A stretch of 64,000 nucleotides of DNA, from the NCBI GenBank assembly GCA_944472155.2, contig OX235272.1:96478020-96542019 (forward strand). Direction: 5' to 3'. The notes beneath the pieces were generated by a model, which worked only from the letters and a program-made list of their open reading frames with translations, ran no database searches and was not told where the DNA came from. Each line of letters starts with the position of its first letter. Position 1 is the stretch's first letter. This document shows positions 1-10,964 of this stretch, one piece after another. The position numbers and the translations under genes are program-made. The DNA comes from Trichobilharzia szidati. Lineage: Eukaryota > Platyhelminthes > Trematoda > Strigeidida > Schistosomatidae.

Positions 1-90
1 AATCAGAAAGACAAAACGAACCTTCGTTAATCTGAAACCAGTAAGGAAATTTCCTGCACTAAACATAACAAGATTCAAATATTTAGCACT

Positions 91-102
91 AACGTGAAGT
101 CA
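91..102. repeat. Target-site duplication, left copy
   Basis: aacgtgaagtca, identical to 323-334. It brackets the SINE at 103-322. The corresponding LINE sequence at about 54614-54625 is aatgtgaagtca, so the duplicated word is original LINE sequence. Confidence 0.85.
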
Positions 103-322
103 TAGCATAGCGGTTAGGACGCTCGCCGACCATGCACATGGTCCGGGGTTCGATCCCCGGCCGACGCACTCCTTTACCTCGCTAAGCCAGAAATAATGCT
201 GGTGAAGAGGAAAGGTTGGGCATGGGGTTAGCAACCCCATCCTGTAAAATAAACACTGCTATAGAAACTTCAAGCCACTAGCTTGAAGCCCTATGTTCCC
301 CTGGGGAACATGAAGGAAAAAG
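103..322 (+). mobile_element. tRNA-derived SINE with RTE-like tail, complete
   Basis: Complete short interspersed element flanked by the perfect 12-bp duplication aacgtgaagtca (91-102 and 323-334). The head is tRNA-like: a box-A-like region around 103-120 and a near-consensus box B, ggttcgatccc, at 147-157, so it should have been transcribed by RNA polymerase III. The unique body (about 175-265) and the tail 'gaagccctatgttcc' (about 285-299) recur in the other SINEs here. The tail also matches the end of the RTE LINE, consistent with mobilisation by RTE reverse transcriptase. Box B and the duplication are well preserved, so this is one of the younger insertions. Confidence 0.88.
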
Positions 323-334
323 AACGTGAAGTCA
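323..334. repeat. Target-site duplication, right copy
   Basis: aacgtgaagtca, identical to 91-102. The LINE 3' sequence resumes directly after it. Confidence 0.85.
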
Positions 335-738
335 CTACTTCTATGTGGTTCAGAAAATTGGTATGTCATGAAGAACATTTCCAAGACACTGAAGGCTTTT
401 ATCAGCAGTTGTCTTTGTTCCGTACTGAAGATTAGCTGCCCGGAATAGATTAGCGATAGGAAACTCTGGGGACGAACCAACCAAGAGGTTATAGCCTAAC
501 AAATATGCAAATGGGGATTGATCAGCCACTCTGAGAAGACAATTGAGCGACATCACGCGCTAGGCCGGAACTTGAATGGCAGACGAGTTGGTCATCCGAA
601 GATGGCATGAAAGAGATCAGAGCTCATGGAAAATCGTGGAGCTAGCTAAGTAGGACTGCAGAGAGCAGGATGAGATGGAGATGTGTTGCAGAAGCCTGTT
701 TCACTGGGAAACCAAATGAATAATAATAAAATAAAAAG

Positions 739-2543
739 TTCCACCAAATCGCCTACCAGTTATTTCATACCAACCCTCCTTAACATCTTCAATATTTCAC
801 TGAAATGTTTATTCGTTCCCCTAAATAAGTACGGATGATTGGATTAGCGACGAACAGTTACTACTACTACAACCTTTAAATTTAACATGTCTAGATAAGA
901 CTATTTGTTGATGTTTGACATCATAGGTCACAGGAATTTGGAGCCATACCCCATCCTAGTAACACAGTTGCAGTATAATTTGTCATAGTTCTACTTGGAC
1001 TTTAGAAACAGTAATGCTCAGTTATCAAGGTCTACGGTAAATTTAGTCTTATTATATATATATATATATATATATGGTTCCAGGTTTGATCTTTTGAGAG
1101 AATTTTGTCCAATAGTTCATATGCAGCCCGTTCATGATGTCCACATTGACCGAATCAACAGTTTGAACAGTGGTTCACGAATCATCACAAAATTGCAAAT
1201 GAATTTGAAGCAGTATTTTGGATAAACCATATCCGGGCTAAACCATTTGATTATTTGGTACAGGAACTTTAGAACTAAACTTAAAAGCACACCGACAGGC
1301 CTACGACCTTCACTGGTCATAGTAAATTATATGTGATAAATTGCCTGCTTCGAAATACGGATTTGTAAGGTTTAATGGCTACTTTTTTTATCCTAGATCA
1401 TGTATGTAATGCAAGCAGCCGATCGTGATTCCTACGAATGTCTCCACCGAATATAATAGCTTCATTCCGCTACGTTTCCACATGTTGGAAAGCAACCATC
1501 GCCCCATTTATAGTAGCTTGAACTATATCTACAAAGTCCTCTCAGCCAAAGGCCAAAAAGTAGTAGTATTGAAATAATTGTCATGGCGTTGTTATTGTGA
1601 AGAATATTTGAATTCTTTCAAAAGAAAGGCAATCGGAAAATAATTAGGGAAATTGAGTTGGATAAGTTCTGTGTTACAACACTACATTCACACAATCTAG
1701 AAATAACAGAAATTTTGAAGTTTCCACAAATTCTTTGTGATGTTTCAGCTTTTACAGTACTGAAGTTGTTCAAAGTGAAGCATGTGTGTATGATACAATT
1801 AACTCTTAACTTACTAACCGAACGGACTCTATCGACATAAAATAGTGCATCTTCTGAAGAATACAGCTTCACTTTCAGCTTGCGGATGCACTTTCGTCAT
1901 CTTCAACAAGTTAAAATCAACTTAATTCTCTAGCTTATCACTCTCAGGAACTTACTGAAAGCTGTCGGAACTCACAGAAGTAATCCGAGACACGAACGAA
2001 CCTAATTCTTTGTTAGCATTAGGATCAAGTGAGTGTTTTTCAACCTGGGCTGTTGCGTACTAACAAACAAACCCTTCTCAAAATGTCAAAATGGTGACCA
2101 GAGACTTCAGAGATGTCTTCTGCATCCCAGCGTAACAGACGGGGAACTTTTAATGTCAAATTTCTCGAAAGAAATTCCGGTTTCCTCTAAGTCTGTTTTA
2201 TCTCTCCGGTCAAATCAGATGAACTGGCTTTTTCGGATTTAATCACGGAGTAATTTCCGTGCTTAGCAGTTACTATAATGTTTACTTAAAACCAAGCAAG
2301 AATTACAGTAGTATTGATTGCCGGAAATAAAAATCTCTGTAATAAAAGTATTAAGGAAAGTGAGTAATAGCTGCACTTACTAGAAAAATTAAGAAAAAAT
2401 AAAATAAATTGCCCAATATCAGCAAATAATTCACAAAATGATCTAACGATATCTTTTTAACCCCACTTAATCAGAGCACATTACTACGCATAAACCGACC
2501 AAGAACGATGACAGATATGAATACATTTTCAAGTATTATAAAT
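739..2543. other. Intergenic; TA microsatellite only
   Basis: Lies between the LINE/SINE composite and the 3' end of the PELP1-like gene. It holds a (TA)n tract at about 1052-1075. Short open frames here are unremarkable and antisense to one another. I see no gene, RNA or recognisable repeat in the rest. Confidence 0.5.
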
Positions 2544-2549
2544 TTTATT
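2544..2549 (-). promoter_or_regulatory. Poly(A) signal AATAAA of the PELP1-like gene
   Basis: On the minus strand AATAAA begins about 22 nt after the TGA stop (2574-2572). This implies an extremely short 3' UTR, unless a weaker downstream site is used. Confidence 0.55.
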
Positions 2550-2571
2550 CATAAAAAAGTAAATTTAAATA

Positions 2572-4551
2572 TCATACAAAAGTTGGATCGAAAGCAGTCA
2601 AAAAAGTATGAACATCCTTCGGTATGCAGGATGCATCGCTCTTACCTGGCGACTGGGGGTCAATTGTTTGATGCTCAGACGATGAAATTTCAGATTTCGA
2701 ATCGCCACTTAGAGATTTCCCGTCGGTTTGTATGGGTTCTTGATATTCTGTTATTCGAAGGCGTTTAACAGGCGGCTCACCTTTCTGCTCAGATGATGAA
2801 AATCCAGATTTGGAATAGTCACTCGAAGATTTCGGCTCGAATTCTGTAGGTTTTTGCTTTTCTGTAATTTGAGGAAGTTTGACGGGCGGCTCTTCTTTCT
2901 GTTTGAAGTCCGGACTCTTGTTATAGTTAGAATGCATTTCTGAACCATGTTTAGCTATGACATACTTACATTCGTTTTGCATAACAAGCCGAGGTTGATG
3001 TGCGATTTGGGCATGTTCATAATCATCCATAGTAGGTTCTGAGTTTGTATGACGCAATGATTTGCAGAGTTTTAAACCGGACAGTTGATGAAAATATCCC
3101 ATTGCAGTCAAACTTAATGTGTTATCAGAATGTCTTGTAAGATTATTAAGAAATTTCAAAACAGTCAGTAGGAACGTTTGGTTAGGGATAGACATAGCAC
3201 ATACAAAAGAAACCTTTGCGAGTGCACTTAGAACTGGTGGACTTATTAAAACCATATTTGTTACTTTGTTCTGAACGAAAGGCATTCCACGTTTTAACAC
3301 AGCATCGACTTGTGAAGTTAAATGGCCAATAATTAACAGAAGTCGATTCACTTCACTGTCAGTTGTACGACTAGGGGGATTTTTAGTGCCTATCATACAG
3401 TCTGATTTTGATTCTGAAAGTGTTATATAATGTAGTATTTCTGGGTCCTTGAAAATACAGTCCACTAGAGTTAGAACTGCGATTGTGATACGCTTTTCGA
3501 ATGATGCCACAGTAAGTGCTGGGGGTTTGAAGACGTTATTTTGTTGTGCTGGACTGACAGACTTAATTGAATATTTAACCTGATTTATACACAGTTGCCA
3601 ACGCAGATCATGAACCAGTTGTGAAATAATGCGTGGCATTAGTTCAGTGAAATATGAATACGAAAACTTTAAGTTTTTAGTAGCAAGATTTATCAGGCAC
3701 GAAATACTACCTAAACGAAGACGTACAAAATATTCCATGCGCTTGAAATCGAGTCGCCAATTAGTAGTCCACTCCAAGTGATATGTAAGAAAAGTCAACA
3801 AGCAAGGAACAGCAGGCATAATTAGCGTGCCTACAGTTTGGCATATAGTACTTAAACACAGCATTAGACGACTAGAAGTTGTTAATAAGCGATCTGATAC
3901 ATATTCATTTTCTGTTAGCCTTACTTCGAAGAAACCATTGAATAATGACATGAAAACAGGTAAACAAATGTCAATATATGTTGCCGAGTCACGCAGAAAG
4001 ATGCAGCGTAGGCAATATGTGAAAAACTCAGCACGTATATACAGGAAATTTGAGAAGTCCTCCGGCAATTTCTTCACCTTTTCAACTGGAGTTATGCATG
4101 AGAAGTAGTCAACTTTGGAACTTAAATACTCTTGAACAGTTGATAAAGTTGCATGTGATAGGCGGTTGATGTCTAATAGACAACATAAGGTTTCGCTAAG
4201 ACATCTAGCAAGACGTAACTGGTACTCTTGAAGACGTTGTGGTGAACTTTTCAAGAAAGGCAACATTGAAAAGCATTCTGCTGCCAGTTGAATTTTTTCC
4301 TCTATTTCCGAATTTTTACATGACAGATCAAAATGTGTAGCTGTTTTGGCCGAGCAAGTACATTCTGTAGGGTTAATAATTTTGGCAATCAATAATTCCA
4401 AACGACTAGTTTGATTTATGAGGTGCTGAGGGTTATCTTTCGCATATTTATGAATTTGTTTCAATTCTTCAAGTCTTAAGTCTGATTTCTGAAGCAAACG
4501 TAGTATGTCTGGTGAAATTTGGGCAGAAGAGTTAACTGACCTTGGTGCCAT
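2572..4551 (-). CDS. PELP1/Rix1-like ribosome-biogenesis protein, single exon
   Basis: An open frame of 659 codons from ATG 4551-4549 to TGA 2574-2572. The frame runs 8 codons further 5' but only from a GTG, so the ATG is the better eukaryotic start. The protein is alpha-helical and HEAT-repeat-like for about 470 residues. A segment near residue 90 (AECFSMLPFL) and following Leu-rich helices resemble the RIX1 domain of PELP1. In that family the protein scaffolds the nucleolar PELP1-TEX10-WDR18 complex needed for 60S ribosomal subunit maturation. The C-terminal ~120 residues are hydrophilic, Ser/Lys/Glu-rich, and built of a ~38-residue tandem duplication with a basic KRLR patch that could be a nuclear localisation signal. 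Vertebrate PELP1 is much longer, with an acidic Pro/Glu tail that is absent here. The N-terminus also looks short, so an upstream exon is possible. That the gene is real is near certain; the family assignment is by eye. Confidence 0.7.
   Translation of the reverse strand: MAPRSVNSSAQISPDILRLLQKSDLRLEELKQIHKYAKDNPQHLINQTSRLELLIAKIINPTECTCSAKTATHFDLSCKNSEIEEKIQLAAECFSMLPFLKSSPQRLQEYQLRLARCLSETLCCLLDINRLSHATLSTVQEYLSSKVDYFSCITPVEKVKKLPEDFSNFLYIRAEFFTYCLRCIFLRDSATYIDICLPVFMSLFNGFFEVRLTENEYVSDRLLTTSSRLMLCLSTICQTVGTLIMPAVPCLLTFLTYHLEWTTNWRLDFKRMEYFVRLRLGSISCLINLATKNLKFSYSYFTELMPRIISQLVHDLRWQLCINQVKYSIKSVSPAQQNNVFKPPALTVASFEKRITIAVLTLVDCIFKDPEILHYITLSESKSDCMIGTKNPPSRTTDSEVNRLLLIIGHLTSQVDAVLKRGMPFVQNKVTNMVLISPPVLSALAKVSFVCAMSIPNQTFLLTVLKFLNNLTRHSDNTLSLTAMGYFHQLSGLKLCKSLRHTNSEPTMDDYEHAQIAHQPRLVMQNECKYVIAKHGSEMHSNYNKSPDFKQKEEPPVKLPQITEKQKPTEFEPKSSSDYSKSGFSSSEQKGEPPVKRLRITEYQEPIQTDGKSLSGDSKSEISSSEHQTIDPQSPGKSDASCIPKDVHTFLTAFDPTFV
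2668..2889 (-). repeat. In-frame tandem duplication, ~114-bp unit
   Basis: Two adjacent coding units in the PELP1-like gene, each beginning PPVK and running through a K-S-x-S-x-(D/Y)SKS core to an SSSE end. Unit 1 is 38 residues, unit 2 about 36. A half unit (SNYNKSPDFKQKEE) precedes them, so about 2.5 units are recognisable. The copies have diverged, so the duplication is not recent. Confidence 0.75.
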
Positions 4552-5122
4552 GTAGCAGGATAGACGCTGTTTCACATGCCCGCCCGTGCGATAAACAACT
4601 GAGTTTTGTTTGTGATTGGTTAGTTTGACAACACACTTGCGGCGATTTTAAACATCACTTGGCTGTCTGGTTCCATTCCCACTTCCCAGTAGTATTTTAA
4701 TCCGTCGCAATAGCCCAGTACTTACATTACTGATTTTCGGAGCACCGAAGAGGCAAGAAATCAACAACGATCTCGGAACGCTGGAAAAGTTGAACATTCA
4801 ATATGTCACAAGTTGACCTTCAAGAACCAACCAAATTTGGGGAATGCTACGGAAGGTCATCACAAGTGAAATCGTGCCCGCCTTTGTGGATTTAGTGGGT
4901 GAGTTCATAAAAGCCGAGTATTTAACTACTGTCTCAAAGTATTAATTAGATTTATAAATATATGTGTGTGGGCAGAATTTGAAAGACGGGATATAGAAAT
5001 ATATTGCTATGGATGCAATTCACGCTGTAGGCGAAAATCCGTTACTGAAGATGGGCACAGTATTTCGCTTGTTGCCTAAGTACTTTCGTCCGCCAATCTG
5101 AAATTTGCTGGTTGTTCTTCTT
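4552..5122. promoter_or_regulatory. Upstream region of the PELP1-like gene with CCAAT motif
   Basis: Contains an inverted CCAAT (attgg, about 4614-4618), roughly 65 nt upstream of the gene's ATG on the minus strand. On the plus strand a short frame opens at ATG 4803 (MSQVDLQEPT...) and ends 30 codons later at TAG 4893-4895. A GTGAGT donor-like site follows at about 4899. This could be a divergently transcribed first exon, but the stop before the donor argues against that. No TATA box is evident. Confidence 0.35.
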
Positions 5123-5350
5123 TATTCCTTCGCGTTCCCGGTGGAACATAGGGCTCTAAGCTTTAGCTTCAAAGTTTCAGTAGTTGTGGTATTTTTCACT
5201 GGGTGGGATTGCTAGCTCTACAACTAACCTCCTCTCTTTGTCGGTATTATAACTGGCTAAGATAAGTAAAGATGTGGGCCGGCATGGACTCGAAACCTAG
5301 ACCACGTGCATGGTTGGCTAGTAATCGACCGCTGGACCACTGACGCGCTG
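5123..5350 (-). mobile_element. tRNA-derived SINE (minus strand)
   Basis: Same family as 103-322 in reverse: the tail ('ggaacatagggct') is at the left, the tRNA-like head at the right (about 5280-5350), with a box-B relic 'ggactcgaaacc'. It is diverged and no clear target-site duplication was found. Confidence 0.75.
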
Positions 5351-8300
5351 GATATCTTACTGCTCATACATGGTTGGATTCTGAAAAGGCCTACAGGACA
5401 GCAGCAAGAACAGAAAAACATCGCTTCTACAATGTAGTGGTGCCAAGAGTGTAGAAACGTAGCTACTTGGAAGCCCAGTGGGATAACCTATTGTCACCAC
5501 AGAATAGGAGTTAACCCTCATATTGATAAAAATTTCCTGGAAAAGATTAATAATAATAGAGTAGTCACAAGGGCTACTGAAGTATGGGTGCTTGGGATTT
5601 ACGGCTATGGTTCAAGTTTCCATATTAACGGTACTCAGCATCAGTGCCACCGTATAAATTACCATTATTCAGCGCTTGGTAGGTACAGACGAATGGAGGG
5701 GATATAATCGACCGTCATTTTGAGGTTAGGTTATCCTTGGAGAAGCTGGAAGACACTTTTACAACACATGCGTGATCTTTATCGCGTGTTATATCAAGCT
5801 TCACAATGCTTTTTCTAACGATTACGAGACATTTTCCAACTGGAACATGATTGGCTATTCAAGGTCGCTGTGATTACGGCTGTGATAGTTTAACTGCTTC
5901 AGAATGCTCAGTCATCAAGTTAATGAAGCCAGGTGGATGACGCTAGGTTCATGAATAAATGCTTAATTAAGTGTTTTGATATTATAGGGGATTGTGGAGT
6001 CCTCAAAAATAAACTTATCCAAATTTTACTATTATGTAAAAAATGAACATATTGTACACTACTTTGTTTTAACCAAAAAGCTCTGTACTTTGAACTTCCC
6101 TCGAGTTTTAAAAAAAATATAATTCTGCCTTCGACTCTCCGTCTTCTCCACCATCTCAACTGCCGTCGATCATTATAACAACCTGCTTTCTATCTCGAAT
6201 TTTGCAGGAGCACCGTAGCCTCTTCCTACGCACTTTGGTCGACCTCGGCAACGTCAACACTGGAGAATTAGAACTGGAGCAGTCTTCCCGCAGCACTTCT
6301 GGAATCTATTACGTTTATTGTGGACTTTGGATCTTTGTAAACCCAAGTAACGAAACTTTAATATATTCTTCCCGTAACTAAACTGATTTGGTATTTTTTT
6401 TCTATTTGAATTTGGGTAACTAAGCTAACAGAGCAAAAGGTCACCACAGGATATCTGATATGTTAAGCTTTAAGTATCGAAGGGGTGAAAATGCATTGAT
6501 GTCTTTCGAAACAGCTGAGGCTCTGAAAGTTAAATTTGGTCTCTCGAACCCAACCTTTTTGCTTCTTTAACATAACTCTAGTCTCTCTTGAACCTAACTT
6601 CAACCTGTCACTAGCTCATACCTACTCTAAAAGTTACCAAATATCCCCTTTAATGATACATTATTTCATCAAGCATAGTTTTCATAAATGTAGTGTTTTT
6701 ACTACGTTCCACTATGCTTATCTATCTGCGCGCTAGGTCGCTAGTGCGTCCACTATCTCGGGTTGATATGCTTTAACCTGTCCCTTTAATCTGTCTTCAA
6801 CCCAACTCTAATTCATATCAGAACTAACTGTAATGGGTTAGGTTAGGGAAGAATGAGGCTCAGAGTTAGGGGACCATATCTACCTTTCAGCTCTATGGAT
6901 GTTTTCAAAAACCCCTGTTGTGTTTGCGCCCCAAAGCCAATTTTCCCCTTTTCAATATATCTGCCATACTTAACGAAGGATACGTCTGTTTTGCCGAAAA
7001 ACACTTCGCCCATGGGTACTGCTGTAGTATTCTATAGCTGTTCTCAAACTTAGCCCAATTTACCATTTCACTACATTTTAAGCGGGGGTAAACTGAGGAC
7101 ATTCGCAAAGCCAGTAGTATTCAAGCGATTATCTTGGCAACAGAACGTCTGCGGAAGTATCGTTCTTGCCTTAGGTTTCAAGCTATTCTTGATCACCTGG
7201 CTATGAAACTCAGGACAGTCTTTGGGCAGATCGCTTGACCTTGTAGTTCACAACGAAATTTAGGGATTTATACTTAGAAATGCACTACTGAAAGTATGGA
7301 GAATGAAAATTTTCCCCGTTAGGATCTCATACTCGGTTATACATCGTTTAGAGTTTATCAAACCCTTAACTGCTGACAGCATTCAAAGCAGAAGTAGTTA
7401 GCGCAAACAGTGATTTCTTCAGCTCCGCAAGTGAAGAAATCAGATTTCTATACAAACCTTATGATTTCTTAATCCGAAATTCACACAGTGAACTGTGAGA
7501 AGGAATTCCAAGTGCAAACCGTTAGCGTTAACCAAGCAAATTTCCATTTCAAATTGGTGAAAAGTTATGTGGTTTCACAAAGACATCACCTAAAACAAAA
7601 GACGTACAAAATGTGCCCCTCTAGTCATCCGACCAGAAGGTGCACAAAGTCGTAACTCTGCTGTGCATTCGTCACTGATAATGGTGTTCATTTTGTTGAA
7701 AACTCTCCGACGACTGGCTTTTAGATACTGGTCACCGTTATGTATACTACCCGTAATTTGTGGTGCAGGGAATTTCGCACACTGCAGAGATCCATAGCAT
7801 GGGTGAATCTGAAAAATCTTGGAGAGCTGAGAAAGTGCTTCGATAAGCCCCAGCTTCAATACCACGTAAGCATTCATGAAATTCCTGTTTAACTCCTTAA
7901 AGTTCCGGCTCTTTGAACGCAATTATTTGTTACGACTTTGTCTGATGTGTATTATAACGTATAAGATGACTGCCCACCTTCCGGTATGGTTATATTATAG
8001 AAAATAATGAATGGAATGGTGAAAATCTTTGACTGAGGGCATCGATCGTTTTACAGTGGACACAACTGAGGTGGAAATTACTTTCAGCTATATTTATGGT
8101 TGTCACTTTGCTGATCCACATTTCATAGACAGACTAAAATATATCAACAACTTCGAGAAAAGTACTAGGAGATAATGAAATTTTCACGCAAATACGAGTT
8201 AATCGTAAATACACAGGAATACATTTGACGTCTAGCAGATGCGCGGTTGATGATTTCTGATGATGAGCTGCGTCAATTTTCAATGTTATTTGTTTCTATT

Positions 8301-8910
8301 TATTGCAAATACATGATACAAATAATTCTTCTGACTATGGATTTCTGACTTCTATTTTGTCTCTCTTGTCGGCTGACTTACTAATTTGTAGTTCTGCTTG
8401 AATGAGGTTAAGAAAAGGTAACTCAGTTATATCCAGTCATTTGGAACAAATTGCAAAACCTCCCCATCATCTGAGTATTTGATGTTGTAAAACTTCTCCG
8501 GAAGCGATGTTAGGGACTTAGTTATTAGGGGGCAGTGGGGCTTCGGCATTTTATCTTACTAAATGTAACTTTCCATTTAATAATCACCTAAAGTTTTTGA
8601 GTTCTAAAATACCTCCAGATGATAGATAGGACAAAACAAATGCATGTAGGTAAGCAGTCAGTGTACAGTTGCAGAACGGTATCTCATTTAGAAGTAAGTA
8701 TATGACGAGGCTTATTCAGCAAGGCGGACATACAACGAGAGGAGTTAACGCATGACATCCTTGGCTAGTCGTTTAAATGCCACCTAACCGTTGACCCGAA
8801 TAGCACTCTGTAAGGGATGATTGTACTCAAGGTAGACCTCAACTAACAGCACTTTTTAAAACTTCTCTTAATACTCTTATCAACACCCTACCTAGGGTGT
8901 AAGTGCTGAT
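5351..8910. other. Intergenic, unassigned old repeats
   Basis: No convincing gene. The 6120-6370 stretch is less AT-rich than its surroundings and may be repeat-derived. A 110-codon minus frame at 7590-7922 has no recognisable domain. The segment 8640-8910 adjoins the LTR-like block of the gypsy element and may belong to its left LTR, but I could not align it. Confidence 0.4.
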
Positions 8911-9004
8911 TAACGAAGTTGACTTAGACAGTGAGGGTCAGCATCCATGCCGCGGCTAATAATTTTTAGGAAATACCGACAGCCACAGCTCAACACCTTC
9001 CCAC
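8911..9004 (-). repeat. 3' LTR-homologous block
   Basis: Aligns with 13530-13626 through 'gacagtgagggt', 'gcatccat', 'cggctaataa' and a final 'ttcccac', with scattered substitutions. Upstream LTR sequence (below 8911) no longer aligns by eye, so the LTR limits are uncertain. Confidence 0.65.
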
Positions 9005-9448
9005 TAGCGGGGAGTTTAAGACGAAACCATTATTAAGTAAAAACCTAACGGTGTTACTACCAGAAAAATCCTTCAAACGGCTAAATTATTTGCCTACCGG
9101 TCGTCTACCGATGCTAATTGGATGCATGTACGTCGCCTTACTGATGCTCGTTTGCTGGATCTCGCGCTTCGTTTGCTCCTTGTCCAGTGCCGTCGCACCT
9201 GGAAAAAACAATAATGCTAAGAAACTTGTTGGGGAAAATGTACTAAAATTAGCGTTTAATAATAGTATACATCTGCTACACAAAAATATTGTGAAAAATA
9301 GAATACCGGAAAAATATAATTTTTCAGTGGGTATAACATGTACGATCATAAAAAATTTGACTTCTGCAGTGGGATGCAGTGAAAAAAATTTTTGTGCCTG
9401 AAACAATTTACCAAAAGCGCGAAAAATTGGGTGGATTACAATATCTTT

Positions 9449-10750
9449 CTATATGAGGTAAGTGTGAAGAAGTTCTGAGAATTTCACAGTTCGTCGAGGA
9501 CGCGTTTTCTTTGGGATCTCCATAGGAGGTTCGGTTGCCTTTGACGCGCTAGTGATCTCATCAAGGGCTAACGGATATTCGGTTACCTGTGCATTATTGG
9601 GAATGCTTAGTTCGAGACCAACGGAATCGCCTTCTAAGTGGGCTGGTTCCGGACAGCCGATACTGACAGAGTCTTCGTGGAGTTTTTTGTCTAAGACGAA
9701 AAATTTATCCATACGCTCAATGACTTTATATGCTCCATCGTATGAAGGTTCCGGAGGGCGACGCTCAGAGTCACAGTGGACAAATGAATGCGAAAAGCTT
9801 TCAGACACGGCTGAACAAAGACGGTTGTGGGATGTGGTCTTCGGGAACAGATTTAAACGAACGCATTGCGTTTGTAGGCCTGCTGACAAACGGGGCATGG
9901 TCTACAGCTGGTGTGAAGCTAGAGGGAGGAACGAACGCACGTGGCAGTCGTAGTGTTGTGTCACGTGCAGTACATCCAGCATCAGCTTTCAAGGCATTTC
10001 GTATGCACAGGAGAACTAACGGTAGTGATTCAGTCAAGTATACCTTATTAGCAGCTGATAACCCAGTCTTCAACCGTCGGCGTAAACTTTCAAACGTACT
10101 ACTTGCTTGAAGATGGTAGGCTGTCGTTGATGGGAACCCAAAATTCGCGATCTACCGTCCTCCAAAGACGATTGCTACTGTATCGGCAGACACATCCTTG
10201 ATTGGTATTGCTCCAGGCCACCTAAGAAAACGGTCAATGCAGGTCATGATATAATTATGTCCGTGAGATTAGGAAAGGAGTCGAACTAGATCTATATGAA
10301 CGTTTTCGAGGAGAGCAGTAGGGATCGAAATGGTGCCGAGGGGCTTCTGGTGCGTCTTTCTGCTTTGCACTTTTGGCAAGCAAAGCACGTATTAGCCGAC
10401 TCCCTAAATTCCCTATTGATACCAGGCCAACAAAACTGACTAGTAATGGGCTCAACGGTAGTTCGAATACCTAGGTAGGGTAAGACATGCAACGTATTGA
10501 AGACGCTGGAGCGATAACTCTTAGACACGATGGGGCGAGGAGCACCCGTTGATATTTCATGCAGAATAATGTCTCTACTTATGCCTAAGGGTTTCTCGGC
10601 CAATTGCAGAGTTGCTGTCAACAACTCACGTAGAAGCCATGATCTTACTTTTGAAGACGAGTCAACTTCACAAGGTTTATGCCATCTATTTGGACGAGGG
10701 AACAAATGTGCGACGAGGCATCTACCACAACATTTTTCACTCCGGTACAT
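9449..10750 (-). pseudogene. pol remnant: integrase
   Basis: The N-terminal zinc-binding region is recognisable around 10490-10380 (HVLPYLGIRTT ... CFACQKCK): the two Cys remain, one of the usual two His appears replaced. Core-domain sequence is partial (LTESLPLVLLCIRNALK near 10040). The C-terminal region retains a PSYDGAYKVIERMDKFFVLD stretch near 9760-9700, typical of gypsy integrase C-termini. Several frame breaks make it non-functional. Confidence 0.75.
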
Positions 10751-10964
10751 GGCAAATATCCGATGTAAACTGTTAAGCGTAGTCCAGTTGTCGCGATTCC
10801 CTTGGTGAATATTTGTCTGAAATTGAGTTGCAAGAGTACGTAAGAGCTTTGTAGTCAGTGAAAATTATAAATTCACGACCTTCCACTAAGTATCTCAAGT
10901 GGCGTATAGCACAGTACACAGCCAGAAGTCCTCTGCTGATTGTGCTGTGCTTGGTTTTTGCTAA

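Larger units (their letters stand above)
1..738 (+). mobile_element. RTE-clade LINE 3' end, split by a SINE
   Basis: Degenerate 3' end of an RTE-type non-LTR retrotransposon. It aligns by eye along its length with the 3' part of the better copy at 53130-55075: the stretch before the SINE matches about 54580-54620, and the stretch after it matches 54620-55065, including the segment around 'cagttgtctt' and the tail 'gaagcc...ttccactggga'. It ends in an A-rich AATAAT tail near 725-738. It is not coding. The 5' end lies outside the window. The SINE at 103-322 was inserted into it later. Confidence 0.8.

Noticed and set aside
103..172. Possible genuine tRNA gene
   Set aside because: Box B is good, but the cloverleaf does not close cleanly, and the unit continues into SINE body and tail with a target-site duplication.
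6835..6850. Telomere-like gggttaggttaggg
   Set aside because: Only about two degenerate units; no array.
7590..7922. 110-codon minus-strand frame
   Set aside because: No recognisable domain, no splice or poly(A) context; kept as unassigned sequence.
8255..8280. CTGATGATGAG resembling a hammerhead start
   Set aside because: No GAAA or stem II partner downstream; looks like chance.
9051..9401. 116-codon plus-strand frame with a hydrophobic N-terminal segment, and an overlapping minus frame
   Set aside because: Lies between the integrase remnant and the left LTR block of the gypsy element; no domain, probably chance frames.
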